Assembly (NCBI RefSeq): GCF_000152745.1
Contig: NZ_CH672428.1
Span: forward strand, 1,257,251 to 1,321,250
Length of the DNA stretch: 64,000 nt
Source: Oceanicaulis sp. HTCC2633
GTDB lineage: Bacteria > Pseudomonadota > Alphaproteobacteria > Caulobacterales > Maricaulaceae
Direction: 5' to 3'
Shown here: piece after piece, positions 60,910 to 64,000 of the stretch
Layout of the letters: each line of letters begins with the position of its first letter
Position numbering within the stretch: position 1 is the stretch's first letter
Notes under the pieces: model-generated
What the model was told of the DNA's origin: nothing
The model's database searches: none
What the model saw: only the letters and a program-made list of their open reading frames with translations
Translations under genes and position numbers: made by a program

Positions 60910-61060
60910 GGCAATCGGAATTCCACATTCAGGCCGGCTCTCTGGCGGCGGAGCCTAAAGCCCGGCTTGCGGCTGCGCCAGCGCTTCAGGCGCCGTTTTG
61001 GCTTGCCAGCGGCGGTTCAGATGTATCTTTTCGCACGGCCCTGAAACCTGAGGAGCGAGC

Positions 61061-61960
61061 ATGTCCGCAAACGCCAAACCCAGCGAAGACGTCCTGGCGG
61101 ATCGCCGCCAACGCGCGAAAGCCTGGTTTGAATCGCTGCGCGACCGCATTTGCAGCGCGTTCGAGGCGCTCGAAGCCGCCGCAGACCCGACGCTGTATCC
61201 CGGCGAGGCCGGACGCTTCGAACTGACGCCCTGGGTGCGCGGCGACGGCGCGCAGGAGCTGGGCGGCGGCGTGATGGGCATGATGCATGGCCGCCTGTTT
61301 GAGAAGGTGGGTGTCCACGTCTCCACGGTCTTTGGGGAGTTCAGCCCCGAATTCGCCGCCCGGGTCCGCGGGGCCGAGACCGATCCGCGCTTTTTCGCCA
61401 CCGGCATCTCGCTGATCGCCCACATGCGCAATCCGCATGTGCCGGCGGTGCACATGAACACCCGCTTCATCACCACGACGCTGAGCTGGTTCGGCGGCGG
61501 CATGGACCTGAACCCGACCCAGGATTACCAGCGCGACAAGAGCTTCCCCGATTCCAAGGCCTTCCACGCAGCCGCGAAATCCGCCTGCGACGCCCACGAC
61601 CCGAGCTATTACCCGCGCTTCACCGACTGGTGCGACGAGTATTTCTGGCTCAAGCACCGCAACGAGCCCCGCGGCACGGGCGGGATTTTCTATGACCATC
61701 TCGACAGCGGCGATCATGAGGCGGATTTCGCCTTCACCCGCGATGTGGGCGAAGCCTTCCTCAGCGCCTATCCCGAGATCGTGAAGACCCGCATGGGCCA
61801 GAGCTGGAGCGAGGATGATCGCGAGGAACAGCTGGTGCGTCGCGGCCGTTATGCCGAGTTCAATCTCCTTTATGATCGCGGCACCAAGTTCGGCCTCGAA
61901 ACCGGCGGCAATATCAACTCGATCCTGTCCTCCATGCCGCCGCATGCGCGCTGGCCGTAA
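61061..61960 (+). CDS. hemF: Oxygen-dependent coproporphyrinogen III oxidase
   Basis: The 299-aa enzyme has the HemF signatures: [72 protein letters not shown], and [20 protein letters not shown]. It decarboxylates two propionate side chains of coproporphyrinogen III with O2 in haem synthesis, indicating aerobic growth. GAGGAG precedes the ATG. Confidence 0.97.
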   Translation: MSANAKPSEDVLADRRQRAKAWFESLRDRICSAFEALEAAADPTLYPGEAGRFELTPWVRGDGAQELGGGVMGMMHGRLFEKVGVHVSTVFGEFSPEFAARVRGAETDPRFFATGISLIAHMRNPHVPAVHMNTRFITTTLSWFGGGMDLNPTQDYQRDKSFPDSKAFHAAAKSACDAHDPSYYPRFTDWCDEYFWLKHRNEPRGTGGIFYDHLDSGDHEADFAFTRDVGEAFLSAYPEIVKTRMGQSWSEDDREEQLVRRGRYAEFNLLYDRGTKFGLETGGNINSILSSMPPHARWP

Positions 61961-61978
61961 GCGAAGTCTTAATCTGCG

Positions 61979-61993
61979 TTAACGACCGGTTAG
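61979..61993 (+). promoter_or_regulatory. CtrA-like box upstream of the 274-aa gene
   Basis: TTAACGACCGGTTAG fits TTAA-N7-TTAA with the last base changed, and two GANTC sites (GACTC and GAATC) follow before the gene start. The gene ahead may be cell-cycle controlled. This single site could be chance. Confidence 0.4.
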
Positions 61994-62047
61994 CAGACTC
62001 ACCGCATCGCTTGCTGGAATCGGCTTTCCGCCTTCAGGGAGCGAGAC

Positions 62048-62872
62048 ATGGTCAATACCGTCGGAACCCAGGGTCCGTATCTGGGCCCCAATGGCGCAAC
62101 AGCGGCAACGCAGAGTGAAACGACGAAACCGCGCTCGGGCGGGTCAAACCCGGATGCCGCTCCCAAGACCGCCAGCGACACAGTGAGCCTCTCGGCCGCG
62201 GCGCGCGCCGTCCTCAACGGATCTTCCGCCCGCGTGGACGCCCTGATGGCGGACCGCGGCGACGCCATCTTCCGCAACGCCCTGTCCGGCGCCCGCGCCT
62301 ATCAGGACAATTACGCCTCGGTGCTGGAAAAGCCCGGCCTGGACGCCGACACGGCCCGCGAAACCCGGATGAAGATGCTGGCGCGAGAACGCGAGGCCTT
62401 CACCGCCCCCGAACATACGGGCGACGTGCTGACCCGGGCGCGCGCCTATATCGAGTTCTATGATTCCCTGTCCGAGGAAGAGCAGAACTCCGAGCGCTAT
62501 CGCGGCACCCGCGAGACCATGGCGGCGATCGTCGAGCAGGAATCGGTCAACGCCGGCGTCGAGGCGCCCGATCTGAGCCTGTCGCAAAGCCCGTTCGATA
62601 CCCTGCTCGACGCCCTGTCTGACGGCGAGGGCGGCATCGCCCAGCGCGACCGGCAGGAGGTGGTGGATGAATTCCGCGCCCGTCTTGAATCCCAGGTGGG
62701 ATCTGAAGCGCGCCAGCGTGAGGGGCGCGAGCTGGAGAACCGCTACGGCGCGCTGCAGGACCTGATCGAACGGGCGCGTCGCGGGGATGAAACCGCCTAT
62801 GCCAGGCTCGAAGCCCTGTCCGAAGACGCCGCCTCGATCGCGCCGATCAGCGAGAGCGGCACGGACGAATAG
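62048..62872 (+). CDS. Hypothetical helical protein, possibly flagellum-related
   Basis: The 274-aa protein starts after AGGGAG. The N-terminal 35 residues are Thr/Gly/Pro-rich (VNTVGTQGPYLGPNGATAAT), then DTVSLSAAARAVLNG, a motif shape found near the ends of flagellar regulatory and export proteins. The rest is charged and helical (TRETMAAIVEQESVNAGVEA, EFRARLESQVGSEARQREGR) with no signal peptide or membrane segment. I cannot assign a family. The upstream CtrA-like box would fit a flagellar or cell-cycle role, but this is inference. Confidence 0.6.
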   Translation: MVNTVGTQGPYLGPNGATAATQSETTKPRSGGSNPDAAPKTASDTVSLSAAARAVLNGSSARVDALMADRGDAIFRNALSGARAYQDNYASVLEKPGLDADTARETRMKMLAREREAFTAPEHTGDVLTRARAYIEFYDSLSEEEQNSERYRGTRETMAAIVEQESVNAGVEAPDLSLSQSPFDTLLDALSDGEGGIAQRDRQEVVDEFRARLESQVGSEARQREGRELENRYGALQDLIERARRGDETAYARLEALSEDAASIAPISESGTDE

Positions 62873-62878
62873 GCCCGA

Positions 62879-64000
62879 TCAGAGGACGCCCGGCGTCCAT
62901 CCGGCCGCCAGAAGGCCCAGCACAAAGCCCAGCCCGATCAGCGCGGCGCCCGCCCCGCCCATGAGAATCCAGTTCGTCGCGAGCTGCCAGAAGGCGGATT
63001 CGGCCCGACGCGGGAAGTCGCCCACCGGATCAAACTCGCGATGCAGGGGCTGCGTGGCGCGCAGCTCGGCCATGTCGGCTGAAGACCCCGCCGAGCCTGT
63101 GGCGAACTGGCACAAACGGGCGAGCACATCGACGGCGAGACGTGCGCTGGCCTCGTCATCCATGTTCAGCATCAGGCTGCCTTCGCCATGGTTGAGCAGC
63201 TTGCCGCCCTTGTTGGGCGCCTTGCGCACTCCGGTTATCTTGGAATAGCTGCGGATCTCCTCCGCTTCCGCTTCCTCGATATCGTCAGGGCTGTCGGTTT
63301 CAGGCAGACCGAACAGGACCAGACGCAGCAGCATTTCGGCCAGGCTGGCGCGGTCCAGCGCGTTGACCCGCTGGTTCTTGAGGTTTTCCGGCCCGCCATG
63401 GGCGAGCCATTTGCCGATCATCTCGATCCGGATCGCCGCCGCGAGACCGTTCGATACGCCCTTGAGCGCCGACTTGTCCGTCGCCGGGCCGCCCAGACGC
63501 GGCAGGCCGCGCGCCGGTTTGCGGTCTTTGGGCGGCTTGGCCTTGACGAACGGACCTTCGAGCTTGCCCTTGAAATGGGTCAGGCATTCATCGAGCGCAT
63601 GACGCGCCGCGCGCACCGCCGCCCCGTGGCGCACCTTTTTGGACAGAAGGTCAGAATCCAGCAGCCGGTCGGCCTCCCACAGGCTGCGGGCGGCTTCGGA
63701 GAGCGATTGCGAGACCTTCTGGGGGTCAAGCGTTTCACCCGCTTCAACCCCTTCGCCATTGCGAATCCTGTTGTCCTGCGCGGTCAGCGCCTGATCGGCC
63801 TGACTCTTGAGCGAATAGAGGATCTGATCAAACTGGCTGTCGCGCTCGCGCGGCCAGTCGTCCCGCCGCCAGCGCCCGAGCTGGAAGTACCAGCGCGATT
63901 CCCCGCGCTGCAGGCGCTGATTGAGATCGCGGCTGAATTCCAGCTGCTCCTCGCCGGGCAGCAGGTCAAAGAACGCCTCGACGAAATCGAAGACGAGGAG
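62879..64000 (-). CDS. Hypothetical protein with C-terminal membrane anchor, 5' end outside window
   Basis: The reading frame is open from the stop at 62879 to the window edge (at least 373 codons), so the start lies beyond 64000. The visible N-terminal part is rich in charged helices (RWYFQLGRWRRDDWPRERDS, SQSLSEAARSLWEADRLLDS). A basic middle follows (KAKPPKDRKPARGLPRLGGP), then IEEAEAEEIRSYSKITGVRK, and the C-terminus ends with one or two membrane helices (LATNWILMGGAGAALIGLGF, VLGLLAAGW). I recognise no domain. It converges with the 274-aa gene, 6 bases apart. Confidence 0.7.
   Translation of the reverse strand, partial: LLVFDFVEAFFDLLPGEEQLEFSRDLNQRLQRGESRWYFQLGRWRRDDWPRERDSQFDQILYSLKSQADQALTAQDNRIRNGEGVEAGETLDPQKVSQSLSEAARSLWEADRLLDSDLLSKKVRHGAAVRAARHALDECLTHFKGKLEGPFVKAKPPKDRKPARGLPRLGGPATDKSALKGVSNGLAAAIRIEMIGKWLAHGGPENLKNQRVNALDRASLAEMLLRLVLFGLPETDSPDDIEEAEAEEIRSYSKITGVRKAPNKGGKLLNHGEGSLMLNMDDEASARLAVDVLARLCQFATGSAGSSADMAELRATQPLHREFDPVGDFPRRAESAFWQLATNWILMGGAGAALIGLGFVLGLLAAGWTPGVL

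Noticed and set aside
1-64000. CRISPR arrays, tRNA or rRNA genes, insertion sequences
   Set aside because: No regularly spaced repeats, cloverleaf sequences, rRNA signatures or transposase motifs were found on reading through the window.

Overview
The window is GC-rich, densely coded, chromosomal-type alphaproteobacterial DNA. The gene families point to a dimorphic, prosthecate-type marine relative of Caulobacter; I infer Hyphomonadales/Maricaulales, for example an Oceanicaulis- or Maricaulis-like genome. The main clues are a full-length polar organizer PodJ behind CtrA-like boxes and many GANTC sites, two UrcA proteins, and an fbcFBC-type bc1 operon. No rRNA, tRNA, CRISPR array, insertion sequence or prophage block was seen.

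Layout: 0.1-3.6 kb holds an OmpW porin, a His-rich ZnuD-like TonB receptor and a divergent Zur-type regulator with a duplicated operator. 3.7-11.2 kb holds a hotdog thioesterase, two envelope proteins, a 5-methylcytosine methyltransferase / FAD monooxygenase / Vsr cassette, and a LysR regulator divergent from a DODA-type dioxygenase. 11.3-12.6 kb is a loose region with three small ORFs and an AT-rich island. 12.6-13.7 kb holds a secreted DUF5694-like protein. 13.9-21.8 kb is a fatty-acid/branched acyl-CoA degradation cluster (MerR, two acyl-CoA dehydrogenases, lipoprotein, thiolase, two glycine-zipper membrane proteins, FadJ) with a LiuR-like operator. 22-29 kb holds a secreted protein, podJ, and a TauE / TIGR02186 / DUF3429 membrane set.

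29-42.5 kb contains all four members of the ligase-associated DNA repair set (phosphoesterase, MBL exonuclease, Lhr-type helicase, ATP-dependent ligase). They are split into three islands by a carbonic anhydrase, a prolyl oligopeptidase, a MNT/HEPN pair whose HEPN gene has an in-frame stop, a GST and an AbgT transporter. 42.6-49.9 kb holds an MscS channel, a degenerate receiver protein, two thioesterases, the UrcA pair, a DUF2256-DCC-flavoprotein cluster and a MATE pump. 49.9-55.2 kb holds PyrD, DUF952, an S24 regulator, an XRE regulator plus membrane protein operon with four operator-like sites, MtnP and GrpB. 55.3-58.1 kb is the cytochrome bc1 operon. 58.3-64 kb holds a TetR/thioesterase pair, a TPR sulfotransferase, HemF and two uncharacterised proteins, the last cut by the window edge.

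The strongest leads are the dispersed repair set, the XRE operator array with 21-bp-spaced pairs, the podJ promoter, the broken HEPN toxin gene and the paralogous glycine-zipper proteins inside the beta-oxidation operon. All family names rest on reading motifs by eye; no database search was run.
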